Shown: positions 26,265-34,115 of the stretch, one piece after another
Layout: each line of letters starts with the position of its first letter
Position numbering within the stretch: position 1 is the first letter of the stretch
Source: UBA4655 sp964585575
GTDB lineage: Bacteria > Planctomycetota > Planctomycetia > Pirellulales > UBA1268
NCBI GenBank assembly: GCA_964585575.1
Contig: CAZPEM010000004.1
Location: 1-52,323 of the forward strand
Reading direction: 5' to 3'
DNA length: 52,323 nt
Made by a program: the position numbers and the translations under genes
The notes under the pieces: generated by a model
Database searches by the model: none
Told to the model about the DNA's origin: nothing
Seen by the model: only the letters and a program-made list of their open reading frames with translations

Positions 26265-27737
26265 CTACTTCGCGGCCATCTTCTTGGCCTGCTCCTCCGC
26301 CTGCTCGATCGCCCCGACGTACATGAACGCCTGCTCGGGGAGGTGATCCCACTTGCCGTCGGCGATCTCCTCGAACGAGCGGATCGTGTCGTCGAGCTTC
26401 GTGATCTCGCCGGGCTTGCCGGTGAACACCTCGGCCACGAGGAACGGCTGCGAGAGGAACCGCTCCATGCGGCGGGCCCGGTGCACGACGAGCTTGTCCT
26501 CTTCCGACAGTTCGTCAACGCCGAGGATCGCGATGATGTCCTGGAGCTCTCGGTATCGCTGGAGCGTCCGCTGCACGCGTCGGGCGACGCGGTAGTGCCG
26601 CTCGCCCACGAACTGCGGGTCGAGGATGCGGCTCGACGAGGCGAGCGGATCGACGGCCGGGTAGATGCCCTTTTCGGAGATCGACCGCTCGAGATAGAGG
26701 AATGCGTCGAGGTTGCCGAACGCCGTGGCCGGGGCCGGGTCGGTCGGGTCGTCGGCCGGCACGTACACGGCCTGCACGCTCGTGATGGCCCCCTTCGAGG
26801 TCGAGGTGATCCGCTCCTGCAGCGCGCCCATCTCCGTCGCGAGCGTCGGCTGGTATCCCACGGCGCTCGGCATGCGGCCGAGAAGCGCGCTCACCTCGCT
26901 GCCCGCCTGTGAGAAGCGGAAGATGTTGTCCACGAAGAGGAGCGTGTCGGCACCGGTCGTGTCGCGGAAATACTCGGCCATCGTAAGGGCCGAGAGGGCC
27001 ACGCGAAGACGAGCCCCCGGGGGCTCGTTCATCTGGCCGAACACCATGCAGGTCTGCTCGATGACGCTGCGGCCGGTGTCGCCGATCTTGGCCTCCTGCA
27101 TCTCGAGCCAGAGGTCCGTCCCCTCTCTCGTCCGCTCGCCGACGCCGGCGAACACCGAATAGCCGCCGTGGGCGCTGGCGATTCGGGCGATGAGCTCGGT
27201 CAGGATCACCGTCTTCCCCAGGCCGGCACCGCCGAAGAGGCCGGCCTTGCCGCCTCGCACGAACGGCGTCAGGAGGTCGATCACCTTGATGCCGGTCTCG
27301 AAGAGTTCCGTCCGGGTCGAGAGTTCCGTCACGGGCGGCGGGTCGCGGTGGATCGGCCAGCGGTCGGAGGCCTTCACCTCGCCGCGGCTGTCGATCGGCT
27401 CCCCGAGCAGGTTGAAGACGCGGCCGAGCGTGGCCGGGCCGACGGGCACGCTCACGGGCGCCCCGGTGTCGACCACTTCCTGGCCGCGAACGAGGCCGTC
27501 GGTGCTGCCAAGGGCCACGCACCGAACCTTGCCGCCGCCGAGGTGCTGCTGCACCTCGCCGACGAGGTGGAGCGACACGCCCTTGTTGTCGCTGTCGATC
27601 CGGACGGCGTTGTAGATCGCCGGGATCGAGTCCTCCGGAAACTCGACGTCGAACGTCGAGCCGATCACCTGGGTCACCCTGCCATGGGTTCCCCTGCCTG
27701 AAGTAGTCCCGCCCGCCGCCTTCGTAGCCGTCGCCAT
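26265..27737 (-). CDS. atpD: ATP synthase F1 subunit beta
   Basis: Catalytic F1 subunit, 490 residues. Walker A GGAGLGKTV, the catalytic Glu in GVGERTREG (the GER loop), Walker B LLFVDNIFRF, and the signatures VIEQTCMVFGQMNEPPGARL and PAVDPLASSSRILDP are all intact. The N-terminus carries about 18 extra residues (MATATKAAGGTTSGRGTHG) before the usual RVTQVIGSTFDVEF. It is flanked by atpG (30-nt gap) and atpC. Confidence 0.98.
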   Translation of the reverse strand: MATATKAAGGTTSGRGTHGRVTQVIGSTFDVEFPEDSIPAIYNAVRIDSDNKGVSLHLVGEVQQHLGGGKVRCVALGSTDGLVRGQEVVDTGAPVSVPVGPATLGRVFNLLGEPIDSRGEVKASDRWPIHRDPPPVTELSTRTELFETGIKVIDLLTPFVRGGKAGLFGGAGLGKTVILTELIARIASAHGGYSVFAGVGERTREGTDLWLEMQEAKIGDTGRSVIEQTCMVFGQMNEPPGARLRVALSALTMAEYFRDTTGADTLLFVDNIFRFSQAGSEVSALLGRMPSAVGYQPTLATEMGALQERITSTSKGAITSVQAVYVPADDPTDPAPATAFGNLDAFLYLERSISEKGIYPAVDPLASSSRILDPQFVGERHYRVARRVQRTLQRYRELQDIIAILGVDELSEEDKLVVHRARRMERFLSQPFLVAEVFTGKPGEITKLDDTIRSFEEIADGKWDHLPEQAFMYVGAIEQAEEQAKKMAAK

Positions 27738-27767
27738 GAACTTCTGTGCTCCTGCCTTCGAAAAAAG

Positions 27768-28655
27768 TTACTGCTTGAGGGCCTCGACGCCGCCGAGGAT
27801 CTCCATGATTTCACCGGTGATCTGTGATTGCCGGGCACGGTTGTACCGGCGTGAAAGGTCCTTGATGAGGCCCGAGGCGTTCTCCGTGGCGGCCTTCATC
27901 GCCACCATCCTCGCCACCTGCTCGCTCACGGCGGCGTCGAGGAAGCACTTGAACAGCCGAGAGAGGAAGCTCGCTGGCAGGATCTCCTCGAGGATGCTCC
28001 CTGCCGACGGATAGAAGTCGTATTCCTGCGAGGCGAGCGTCGTCGCGGGCTTCGCCCCCTGCCCCTCCGCCTCCGGCGGCTTCAGCGGCAGGAGCATCTC
28101 CGTCACCGCCTCCTGCTTGGCGATGTTGTGGAACCTCGTGTAGACGACGTCGAGCCGGTCGATCTCACCGGCGGCGTAGGCGGAGAGGTATTCCCGTCCG
28201 ATCGGGGCCACCGCATCGAATTCCGGCTTGTCCTCGAAGTTCGTGAACGAGCGGCGGATGTCGATGCCCCGAAACTTGAGCGCCGAGATGCCCCGTTTGC
28301 CCGAGACCGTCGTGTCGCAGCCCACCTGCTCGCTCCGCCACTGGCCGAGGATTGCGACGGCCTGCCGGACGACGTTGGAGTTGTAGCCGCCGCAGAGGCC
28401 GCGGTTGCCGGTGAGCACGAGCACGGCCGACCGCTTCGTCGGCCGCACCTCGAGCAGCGGGTGCACGATCCCCGCCCCCGCCGCGGCGATGTTTTCGAGG
28501 ATCTTCGCGAGCTGCTTCGTGTAGTCGCGGGCGGCGACGGAGCGGTCCATCGCCTTCTTGAACCGCGCGGTCGCGATCAGCTCCATCGTCCGCGTGATCT
28601 TGCGGATGTTGCGGACCGACTTCCGCCGGCGGTCGAGTGCTCGTGCTTTCGCCAT
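27768..28655 (-). CDS. atpG: ATP synthase F1 subunit gamma
   Basis: Rotor shaft of F1, 295 residues. Family ends are conserved: N-terminal RRKSVRNIRKITRTMELIATARFKKA, central VLVLTGNRGLCGGYNSNVVR, and C-terminal MVAMKAATENASGLIKDLSRRYNRARQSQITGEIMEI. A moderate insert in the middle (around LKPPEAEGQGAKPATTLASQEYDF) replaces the usual loop. 8 nt downstream of atpA, in the normal order. Confidence 0.97.
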   Translation of the reverse strand: MAKARALDRRRKSVRNIRKITRTMELIATARFKKAMDRSVAARDYTKQLAKILENIAAAGAGIVHPLLEVRPTKRSAVLVLTGNRGLCGGYNSNVVRQAVAILGQWRSEQVGCDTTVSGKRGISALKFRGIDIRRSFTNFEDKPEFDAVAPIGREYLSAYAAGEIDRLDVVYTRFHNIAKQEAVTEMLLPLKPPEAEGQGAKPATTLASQEYDFYPSAGSILEEILPASFLSRLFKCFLDAAVSEQVARMVAMKAATENASGLIKDLSRRYNRARQSQITGEIMEILGGVEALKQ

Positions 28656-28663
28656 GGGTCTTC

Positions 28664-30229
28664 CTAGCCGGCCGAGCCGACGAGCCTGCCTTCCTTCTCC
28701 GACGACTTCGCGTCGGAAGACCTTGCCGCCCGCTGCCGCTTGAACTCAGCGATCGCCGCCTCGAGCATGCGCTCGCTCTCGCCGTCGAGCTCCTTCGACT
28801 CGTCGATCCGCTTGCGAAGCTCGGGCATCTGGTCGCGGACGAACGTCAGGAAGCCCTTCTCCCAGTCGGCGACCTCGTCCCGCTTCACCGTGTCGAGGTG
28901 GCCGCGGGTTCCGGCGTAGATGCTCATCACCTGGTCCACGACCTCCATCGGGGCGAACTGGCCCTGCTTGAGCAGCTCGACCATGCGGTAGCCGCGGTCG
29001 AGCCGCTGCTGCGTGGCGGCGTCGAGGTCGGTGCCGAGCTGGGCGAAGGCCTCGAGCTCGCGGAAGCTCGCGAGGTCGAGCCGCAGGCCGCCCGCGACCT
29101 TCTTCATGGCCTTCGTCTGGGCGGCGCCGCCCACGCGGGAGACCGAGATGCCGGCGTTCATCGCGGGCCGCTGGCCGGCGAAGAAGAGGTCGGGCTGGAG
29201 GTAGATCTGGCCGTCGGTGATCGAGATCACGTTCGTGGGGATGTAGGCCGAGACCTCGCCTTCGAGCGTCTCGATGATCGGCAGGCTCGTGAGCGAGCCG
29301 CCGCCGAGCTCCTTCGAGAGCTTGGCCGAACGCTCCAAAAGCCGGCTGTGGGCGTAGAACACGTCGCCCGGGTAGGCCTCGCGTCCCGGCGGCCGACGCA
29401 TGAGGAGCGAGAGCTGGCGGTAGGCGGTGGCCTGCTTCGAGAGATCGTCGTACACGATCAGGGCGTGCTGGCCGTTGTACATGAAGTGCTCGGCCATCGC
29501 CGTGCCCGAGTAGGGCGCGATGTACTGGAGCGGCGCGGCGGTGCTCGCGCCCGACACGATCACGGTCGTGTAGTCCATCGCGCCGTACTTTCGGAGAGTG
29601 TCGATGGCGACGGCGACCGAGGAATCCTTCTGGCCGACGGCGACGTAGAAGCACTTCACGCCGCTGTTTTTCTGGTTGATGATCGCGTCGAGGCCGATCG
29701 CGGTCTTGCCGGTCTTGCGGTCGCCGATGATGAGCTCGCGCTGGCCGCGGCCGATCGGCGTCATGGCATCGACCGCCTTGATGCCCGTCTGCATCGGCTC
29801 ACGGACCGGCTGCCGCTCGGCGATGCCCGGGGCGAGCGTCTCGACGGGGCGGCGCTTGTCGGTGACGACCGGCCCCTTGCCGTCGAGCGGATTGCCGAGC
29901 GGGTCGAGCACGCGGCCGATCACCGCGTCGCCGACCGGCACGGAGAGCAGCTTGCCCGTGCTCTTCACCTCGTCCCCTTCGGTGACCTTCAGGTAGTCGC
30001 CGAGGATGATCACGCCGACCGAGTTTTCCTCGAGGTTGAAGGCGAGGCCCGTGATGCCACCCGGAAACTCGACCATCTCGCCGGCCATGACGCCGGAGAG
30101 GCCCCAGACCCGTGCGATGCCGTCGCCGACCTCGAGCACCCGACCGACCTCGCGAACGTCGATCCCTGACTCGTAGCGGTCGATCTCCTCACGCAGTACC
30201 GAGGCGATCTCGTCGGTGTTGAATTTCAT
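28664..30229 (-). CDS. atpA: ATP synthase F1 subunit alpha
   Basis: Non-catalytic nucleotide-binding F1 subunit, 521 residues. GDRKTGKTAIGLDAI is the P-loop; VVSGAS-type segment reads VIVSGASTAAPLQYIAPYSG; ALIVYDDLSKQATAYRQLSLLMRRPPGREAYPGDVFY is the signature block, followed by SITDGQIYLQPDLF and AGISVSRVGGAAQTKAMK. The C-terminus has a short Lys/Ser extension after the usual end. The ATG at 30229 is preceded by AAAGGAG (7 nt) that lies inside atpH: the two genes overlap by 41 nt. Confidence 0.98.
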   Translation of the reverse strand: MKFNTDEIASVLREEIDRYESGIDVREVGRVLEVGDGIARVWGLSGVMAGEMVEFPGGITGLAFNLEENSVGVIILGDYLKVTEGDEVKSTGKLLSVPVGDAVIGRVLDPLGNPLDGKGPVVTDKRRPVETLAPGIAERQPVREPMQTGIKAVDAMTPIGRGQRELIIGDRKTGKTAIGLDAIINQKNSGVKCFYVAVGQKDSSVAVAIDTLRKYGAMDYTTVIVSGASTAAPLQYIAPYSGTAMAEHFMYNGQHALIVYDDLSKQATAYRQLSLLMRRPPGREAYPGDVFYAHSRLLERSAKLSKELGGGSLTSLPIIETLEGEVSAYIPTNVISITDGQIYLQPDLFFAGQRPAMNAGISVSRVGGAAQTKAMKKVAGGLRLDLASFRELEAFAQLGTDLDAATQQRLDRGYRMVELLKQGQFAPMEVVDQVMSIYAGTRGHLDTVKRDEVADWEKGFLTFVRDQMPELRKRIDESKELDGESERMLEAAIAEFKRQRAARSSDAKSSEKEGRLVGSAG

Positions 30230-30848
30230 GGATGCTCCTTTGCTTCAGCTTCTCCCCGAGCCGGACGAGGCCCGTGGCGACGGAATGGTCGTAGACGGTG
30301 TCGTCGATGCGGGCGACGAGCCCCCCGAGCAGTTCGGGATCGACGTGGAAGGTGGCGGAGAGCGAGAGGCCGAGCTGCCTCTCGAACTCGGTCTTGATCC
30401 GCTCCTGCTCGGTGGCGTCGAGTTGGACGGCGGTGGTGAAGGTGGCCTGGCGGCGGCCGTCGAGTTCGTCGGCGAGCCGTTCGACCGCCTCGAGCACCTG
30501 CGGCAGCACCTCGAGCCGGCCATGGCGGGCGAGCACCTGCAGGGAGTGGAGCGTGGTCGGGACGACGGACTTGGCGAACAGCCGATCGAGCAGTGCGGCC
30601 TTGTCGTCCGCCGGAATCCTGGGCGACGAGAACACGGCCGCCGCCCCCGGGACCTTCGGCAGCACATCCCGCACGATCCGCCCCAGCTCACCGATGACGT
30701 CCGCCCGGCAGCCCTTCTTGTCGGCCGACTCCAGGATCGCCTGGGCGTAGACCTTGGCGAGCCGGAGGGTGCCGACGTCGAAGGGGGCCATCGCCTGGCT
30801 GTCGGGCTCCTGGCTGCCGGTGCCGCTGGCGTCTTTGGATCGGGACAT
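30189..30848 (-). CDS. atpH: ATP synthase F1 subunit delta
   Basis: Peripheral-stalk cap joining F1 to subunit b; the OSCP homologue. 219 residues, longer than the usual 175-185 because of an acidic/polar N-terminal lead of about 28 residues. The N-terminal helical domain begins LAKVYAQAILESA; the C-terminal family signature appears as VHVDPELLGGLVARIDDTVYDHSVATGL with I/V-rich DPELLGG and KLKQRS near the end. Its last 41 nt overlap the start of atpA in another frame. A later in-frame ATG at residue 20 is possible. Confidence 0.93.
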   Translation of the reverse strand: MSRSKDASGTGSQEPDSQAMAPFDVGTLRLAKVYAQAILESADKKGCRADVIGELGRIVRDVLPKVPGAAAVFSSPRIPADDKAALLDRLFAKSVVPTTLHSLQVLARHGRLEVLPQVLEAVERLADELDGRRQATFTTAVQLDATEQERIKTEFERQLGLSLSATFHVDPELLGGLVARIDDTVYDHSVATGLVRLGEKLKQRSIHEIQHRRDRLGTA

Positions 30849-30905
30849 GTTTGGAACGGGAACCGCTGGGTCGGATGTCGGGTGTCGGTCGGATCTCGGG
30901 ATGGG

Positions 30906-31574
30906 TCAGTTGACGCTGGGCCGGGCCGAACTCAGGCTCGCGACCGAGTCGCGGACGAGCCTGGCCTGGTCGTCGCGGCCGAGCTTCTCCTTGAGGAACT
31001 TGCCGGCCACCTCGACGGCCAGTTCGCCCGCCTTTTCCGCGATCTGCGAGAGCGCGTCGTCGCGGGCGAGGCCGATCTCGTGACGGGCCCGGTTCTTCTC
31101 ATCCTCCGCGGCCTTTCTCGCCTCCGCCACGATCGATTGCCTCGTGACGTCGGCATCCCGTCGGGCCTCCTCGAGCATCCCGCGGACCTCGTCGGAGGCC
31201 TCCGCGAGCCGACGCTCGTAGGAAGCCAGTAGCCGTCGGGCGTCGTCGTTTGCCGCCTGGGTCGCGGCGATCATGTCGGCGATCCCCTGCTCCCGCTTGT
31301 CGAGCGCCTGGCAGATCGGCTTCCAGGCGAACGCCGACAGCAGGCCCAAAAGGAGCAGGAACACCGCGAACGACCAGATCGCGAGGTCCGACCGGAATTC
31401 GGCCGGGCTCTCGAAGGCCGCCTTGTCGGTGCCCGCGGGCAGGGCCGTGCCGATCTCGGCATGGTGGCCGTGGCTGTTGTGGCCGTGATCGTCGGATGCG
31501 ACGGCCATCGCGGCCGTGGCGACGATCGCTGCAACGAAGAGGCACATGGCCGCGAGATGATAGATGGCTTTCAC
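30906..31574 (-). CDS. atpF: ATP synthase Fo subunit b, with signal-like N-terminus and His-rich segment
   Basis: Peripheral stalk, 222 residues from the GTG at 31574 (GGAG 7 nt upstream). Unlike E. coli b, it starts with a signal-like hydrophobic stretch (LAAMCLFVAAIVATAAMAVA), then a His-rich segment (HGHNSHGHH, residues 30-38), before the usual membrane helix (LAIWSFAVFLLLLGLLSAFAW) and a long charged coiled coil (KREQGIADMIAATQAANDDARRLLASYERRL onward). The extra N-terminus implies cleavage or a second membrane pass placing the His cluster on the side opposite the cytoplasm. It lies between atpE (119-nt gap) and atpH. Confidence 0.92.
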   Translation of the reverse strand: MKAIYHLAAMCLFVAAIVATAAMAVASDDHGHNSHGHHAEIGTALPAGTDKAAFESPAEFRSDLAIWSFAVFLLLLGLLSAFAWKPICQALDKREQGIADMIAATQAANDDARRLLASYERRLAEASDEVRGMLEEARRDADVTRQSIVAEARKAAEDEKNRARHEIGLARDDALSQIAEKAGELAVEVAGKFLKEKLGRDDQARLVRDSVASLSSARPSVN

Positions 31575-31693
31575 CGGATGGCTCCGATTGGGTCTTCGGG
31601 ACCGGCCCCGGACCGCGAGGCGGGTCCGGGGCCGATTCCCCTTGGAACGAAACCAGCCGCAGCGTCTGTGGCGGCGGCCAGTGCCAGATTCAA

Positions 31694-32014
31694 TCACTTC
31701 GTCGAGCAGATGAACAGCGCGTAGAAGGTGAAGCCTTCGATGAGCGCTGCTGCGATGATCATCGCCGTCTGGATGCTTCCGGCAACCTCCGGCTGGCGGG
31801 CCATGCTCTCGTAGGCGGCCGCGGCGAGCTTGCTGATGCCGTATGCCGCACCGATGACAACCAGCCCCACGCTGAATGGAGCGGTCAGATCGATGAGCGA
31901 CCGGCCCGCTGCGGCGGCCTCCTGCGCGAAGGCGACGTCGGCGACGAACAGCGTCATCACGACGGCGGCCAGGGTGGACAGCGAGCGGACGGAGAGAAGG
32001 GATCGAAGCATCAC
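31694..32014 (-). CDS. atpE: ATP synthase Fo subunit c, with signal peptide and glycine-poor helix 1
   Basis: Proton-carrying rotor subunit. 106 residues, of which the first 30 look like a cleavable signal (LSTLAAVVMTLFVADVAFA followed by QE), giving a mature protein of about 76. Helix 1 (VGLVVIGAAYGISKLAAAAYES) lacks the usual GxGxGxG series, with Ser/Ala at several positions. The polar loop ARQPE is standard. Helix 2 carries the ion-binding Glu93 (AAALIEGFTFYALFI). The Glu is followed by Gly rather than Ser/Thr, so Na+ coordination is not favoured and H+ is more likely (inference). Confidence 0.93.
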   Translation of the reverse strand: MMLRSLLSVRSLSTLAAVVMTLFVADVAFAQEAAAAGRSLIDLTAPFSVGLVVIGAAYGISKLAAAAYESMARQPEVAGSIQTAMIIAAALIEGFTFYALFICSTK

Positions 32015-32073
32015 GGGAACAAGCTCCTTTGCATTCGTGGGGAAACAGGAAAAACGGAACGGTGGATGGGTTC

Positions 32074-32092
32074 TCCCGACGGCCCGTCGGGA
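32074..32092 (-). repeat. 19-nt perfect inverted repeat in the atpB-atpE gap
   Basis: TCCCGACGG, one central base, CCGTCGGGA. It lies about 60 nt before the atpE start within the 184-nt gap downstream of atpB. On the transcript it would form a short-loop hairpin. It may protect or separate the atpE message, which must be translated many times more often than its neighbours; role inferred. Confidence 0.6.
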
Positions 32093-32198
32093 ACGATGTT
32101 CTAGGGTATTTCGAGGGTTTTTGAAGGGAGGGGGTCTTTCGACGCCAAAGGCTTGTTCTCCGGGCGTTTTGCCCGTCGTGGATTCCGCCCGTCAGTGG

Positions 32199-33233
32199 TC
32201 AGTGGTGGTGGACCGACGCCCCGATGAACAGGGCCGACAGGAACGTGAAAATGTAGGCCTGCAGGAAGGCGACGAAGAGCTCCAGGACGCTGAAGAGCGT
32301 GCAGCTCACGACGCTGATGCCCGTGACCGTGGTCCACATCCCGAACGAATAGCTCGCGGCGGCCGTGATGAGCCCCATGATGCCCAGGAGCACGAGGTGG
32401 CCCGCCACCATGTTGGCCAGCAGCCGCACCGCGAGGATGAGGTGCTTGATGCAGAGCCCGAGCATCTCGATCGCGAAGATCATCGGCTTCAGGAGAATCG
32501 CCAGCGGCAGCGGCAGGTCCATCGACGGAACCTGGTTGGCGAAGAAACCGAGCGGCCCGAACTTCATCATGCCCGCCACGACGACCGTCGCGAACGTCAC
32601 GGCGGCGAGCGCGAGCGTTACGGAGAAGGACGCCGTGGGAGACCCGGCCCAGGGCACCATGCCCAACAGGTTGCATCCGAGCACGAAGAAGAAGAGCGTC
32701 CAGAGCACGGGAACGAACCGGTCTCCCTCGTGGGCGACGGCCGCGGCGTGCCTGGCATGGCCATGGCCATGACCACCATGTCCGACCGCGTCGTGCCCGT
32801 GGCTCGCGTCCGCATGGGCCGCGTGCGGGTCGTCGATCGCAGGCCGTGCGATCTGGTCGCGAATGAAGAGCAGCATCGACTCGAAGAAATTCACGAGTCT
32901 GCCCTTCGGCGGCCCCCCGGCGGCGAGCCGTCGGGCGAGCCAGGTGAAGATGAGCAGCATCCCGATCGCCACGACCAGTTCGAGGATCATGTACTTCGAG
33001 ATGCCGAAGCCGCTCTTCACCATGTAGAGATTTTCGAGTTCGGCGAATGGCTGCGGGATGAGAATCTTGCCGTTCATCGCCTCGTTGAAGGCGGCGACGT
33101 CCTGCACGTCCGGGTGGCCCCGGCGAAGAAACTCCGGCACGTCGTCGAGTGTCTTCCATCCCTGCCGCCAGAGCCCCTTTGGAACCTCGAAGTAATAGGC
33201 GTCTTTCAGGTGGTAGATCGGGTTGGACGACAT
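32199..33233 (-). CDS. atpB: ATP synthase Fo subunit a, with His-rich cytoplasmic loop
   Basis: Stator channel subunit, 344 residues from the ATG at 33233 (MSSNPIYHLKDAYYFEV). The essential Arg lies in LILAVRLLANMVAGHL; other conserved parts are NLLGMVPWAGSPTASFSVTLALA, the segment GPLGFFANQVPSMDLPLPLAILLKPM, and the final FLQAYIFTFLSALFIGASVHHH. Ten His residues lie between 137 and 168 (HGHDAVGHGGHGHGHARH), inserted between the first membrane helix region and TM2, where E. coli has a short loop. The protein is longer than E. coli subunit a (271). It follows the AtpI-like gene by 62 nt. Confidence 0.95.
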   Translation of the reverse strand: MSSNPIYHLKDAYYFEVPKGLWRQGWKTLDDVPEFLRRGHPDVQDVAAFNEAMNGKILIPQPFAELENLYMVKSGFGISKYMILELVVAIGMLLIFTWLARRLAAGGPPKGRLVNFFESMLLFIRDQIARPAIDDPHAAHADASHGHDAVGHGGHGHGHARHAAAVAHEGDRFVPVLWTLFFFVLGCNLLGMVPWAGSPTASFSVTLALAAVTFATVVVAGMMKFGPLGFFANQVPSMDLPLPLAILLKPMIFAIEMLGLCIKHLILAVRLLANMVAGHLVLLGIMGLITAAASYSFGMWTTVTGISVVSCTLFSVLELFVAFLQAYIFTFLSALFIGASVHHH

Positions 33234-33295
33234 CGGGATTCCCGGGGCTGGCTGGATTGCTGGGGGAAGCGGTCCGCCGCGGCGGCCGCCTCCCT

Positions 33296-33736
33296 TCATC
33301 GGACAGTGTGCGATCGATTCATCATGATGTGCAAGAGGATGTCGGTGGCAAGCATCGCCAGGTAAAATCCGACGACCATCGGGCCGGCCCCGGCTGCCCG
33401 CAGCGGGGCTGCCCGGTCTCCCGTGAGCAGGCCGAGGGCGACCAGGGGGGGCAGAATTCGCACGACCACAGCGGTCAGGGGCCTCACGACCGACCCGGCG
33501 GCCCGGCCTCCCCCCGGCTGGGCGATGAGCCACCCGATGAGGCATGACGGCAGCGTGAAAAGCATGGCGAAGCCGAGGGCGACGAGAAAGCCCGGCCGAT
33601 CGCCGATCCACAGGGCCGCCGCTGCCACGGACCCGCTGAACGTCGCCAGCAGGCCGGCGATGCCGGTCGCGAGCCGCCGAAGCCGGTCGCGCTCGGCTGT
33701 CTGGCGATCGGGCCGGGAAGCATCGGACTCGTTCAT
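33296..33736 (-). CDS. atpI: AtpI-like membrane protein of the ATP synthase operon
   Basis: 146 residues with four hydrophobic segments (GIAGLLATFSGSVAAAALW, FLVALGFAMLFTLPSCLIGWL, VVVRILPPLVALGLL, MVVGFYLAMLATDILLHIMM). Sequence is weakly conserved, but size, topology and place between atpZ and atpB fit the ATP synthase I chain, an assembly factor for the c-ring and possibly involved in Mg2+ supply. The ATG overlaps the atpZ stop (ATGA), so translation is coupled. Identification rests mostly on context. Confidence 0.7.
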   Translation of the reverse strand: MNESDASRPDRQTAERDRLRRLATGIAGLLATFSGSVAAAALWIGDRPGFLVALGFAMLFTLPSCLIGWLIAQPGGGRAAGSVVRPLTAVVVRILPPLVALGLLTGDRAAPLRAAGAGPMVVGFYLAMLATDILLHIMMNRSHTVR

Positions 33737-33957
33737 GACCAGGGCCTTTCTGAGCGGGTTTTCGTGAGCTTGACGAGCATCGCGAGGCCACCGGCAAGTC
33801 CGATCACGAGGCCGGCCGGCCCGAGCCAGGAGGTTCCCAGCCGCTTGTCGAGCCATCCCCCGGCAGCGGCCGGCACGACCATCGCCAGGGCGATCGTCGT
33901 GATTCGCGACACCCAGGCGATGGCGGCGGCGATCGGCGGAGGCTCGGAGGCTGTCAC
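33733..33957 (-). CDS. atpZ: AtpZ-like small membrane protein (first gene of the atp operon)
   Basis: 74 residues, two hydrophobic helices (ITTIALAMVVPAAAGGWLDKRLG and LGPAGLVIGLAGGLAMLVKL). The GGWLDKRLGT turn followed by a GLVIGLAGG helix is the AtpZ/F0F1 subunit pattern seen at the head of many atp operons. AtpZ with AtpI has been linked to Mg2+/Ca2+ transport in Bacillus. The 4-nt overlap with atpI supports one operon. A divergent corA Mg2+ transporter starts about 160 nt away, which may be relevant to that role. Confidence 0.75.
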   Translation of the reverse strand: MTASEPPPIAAAIAWVSRITTIALAMVVPAAAGGWLDKRLGTSWLGPAGLVIGLAGGLAMLVKLTKTRSERPWS

Positions 33958-34115
33958 GTGCCCAAGCGTACGTCGCCGCGAGCGATCGATCGACCCCGAC
34001 TCGGAAACCCGCGGTGGACGCCCGCACCGCCATCGCGGATGATTCGCACCCGGGCGAACGACGTAGCCGCCCGGAAACCCGGCCCGAAAACCAGGCCAGA
34101 GGAGCCTTGCAGACC

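Noticed and set aside
28128..30169. Long plus-strand frames opposite atpG and atpA
   Set aside because: Shadow frames of highly conserved F1 subunits.
31830..33365. Plus-strand frame opposite atpB/atpE
   Set aside because: Atp operon genes on the minus strand explain this stretch; the plus-strand product is His/Arg/Glu-rich with no motif.
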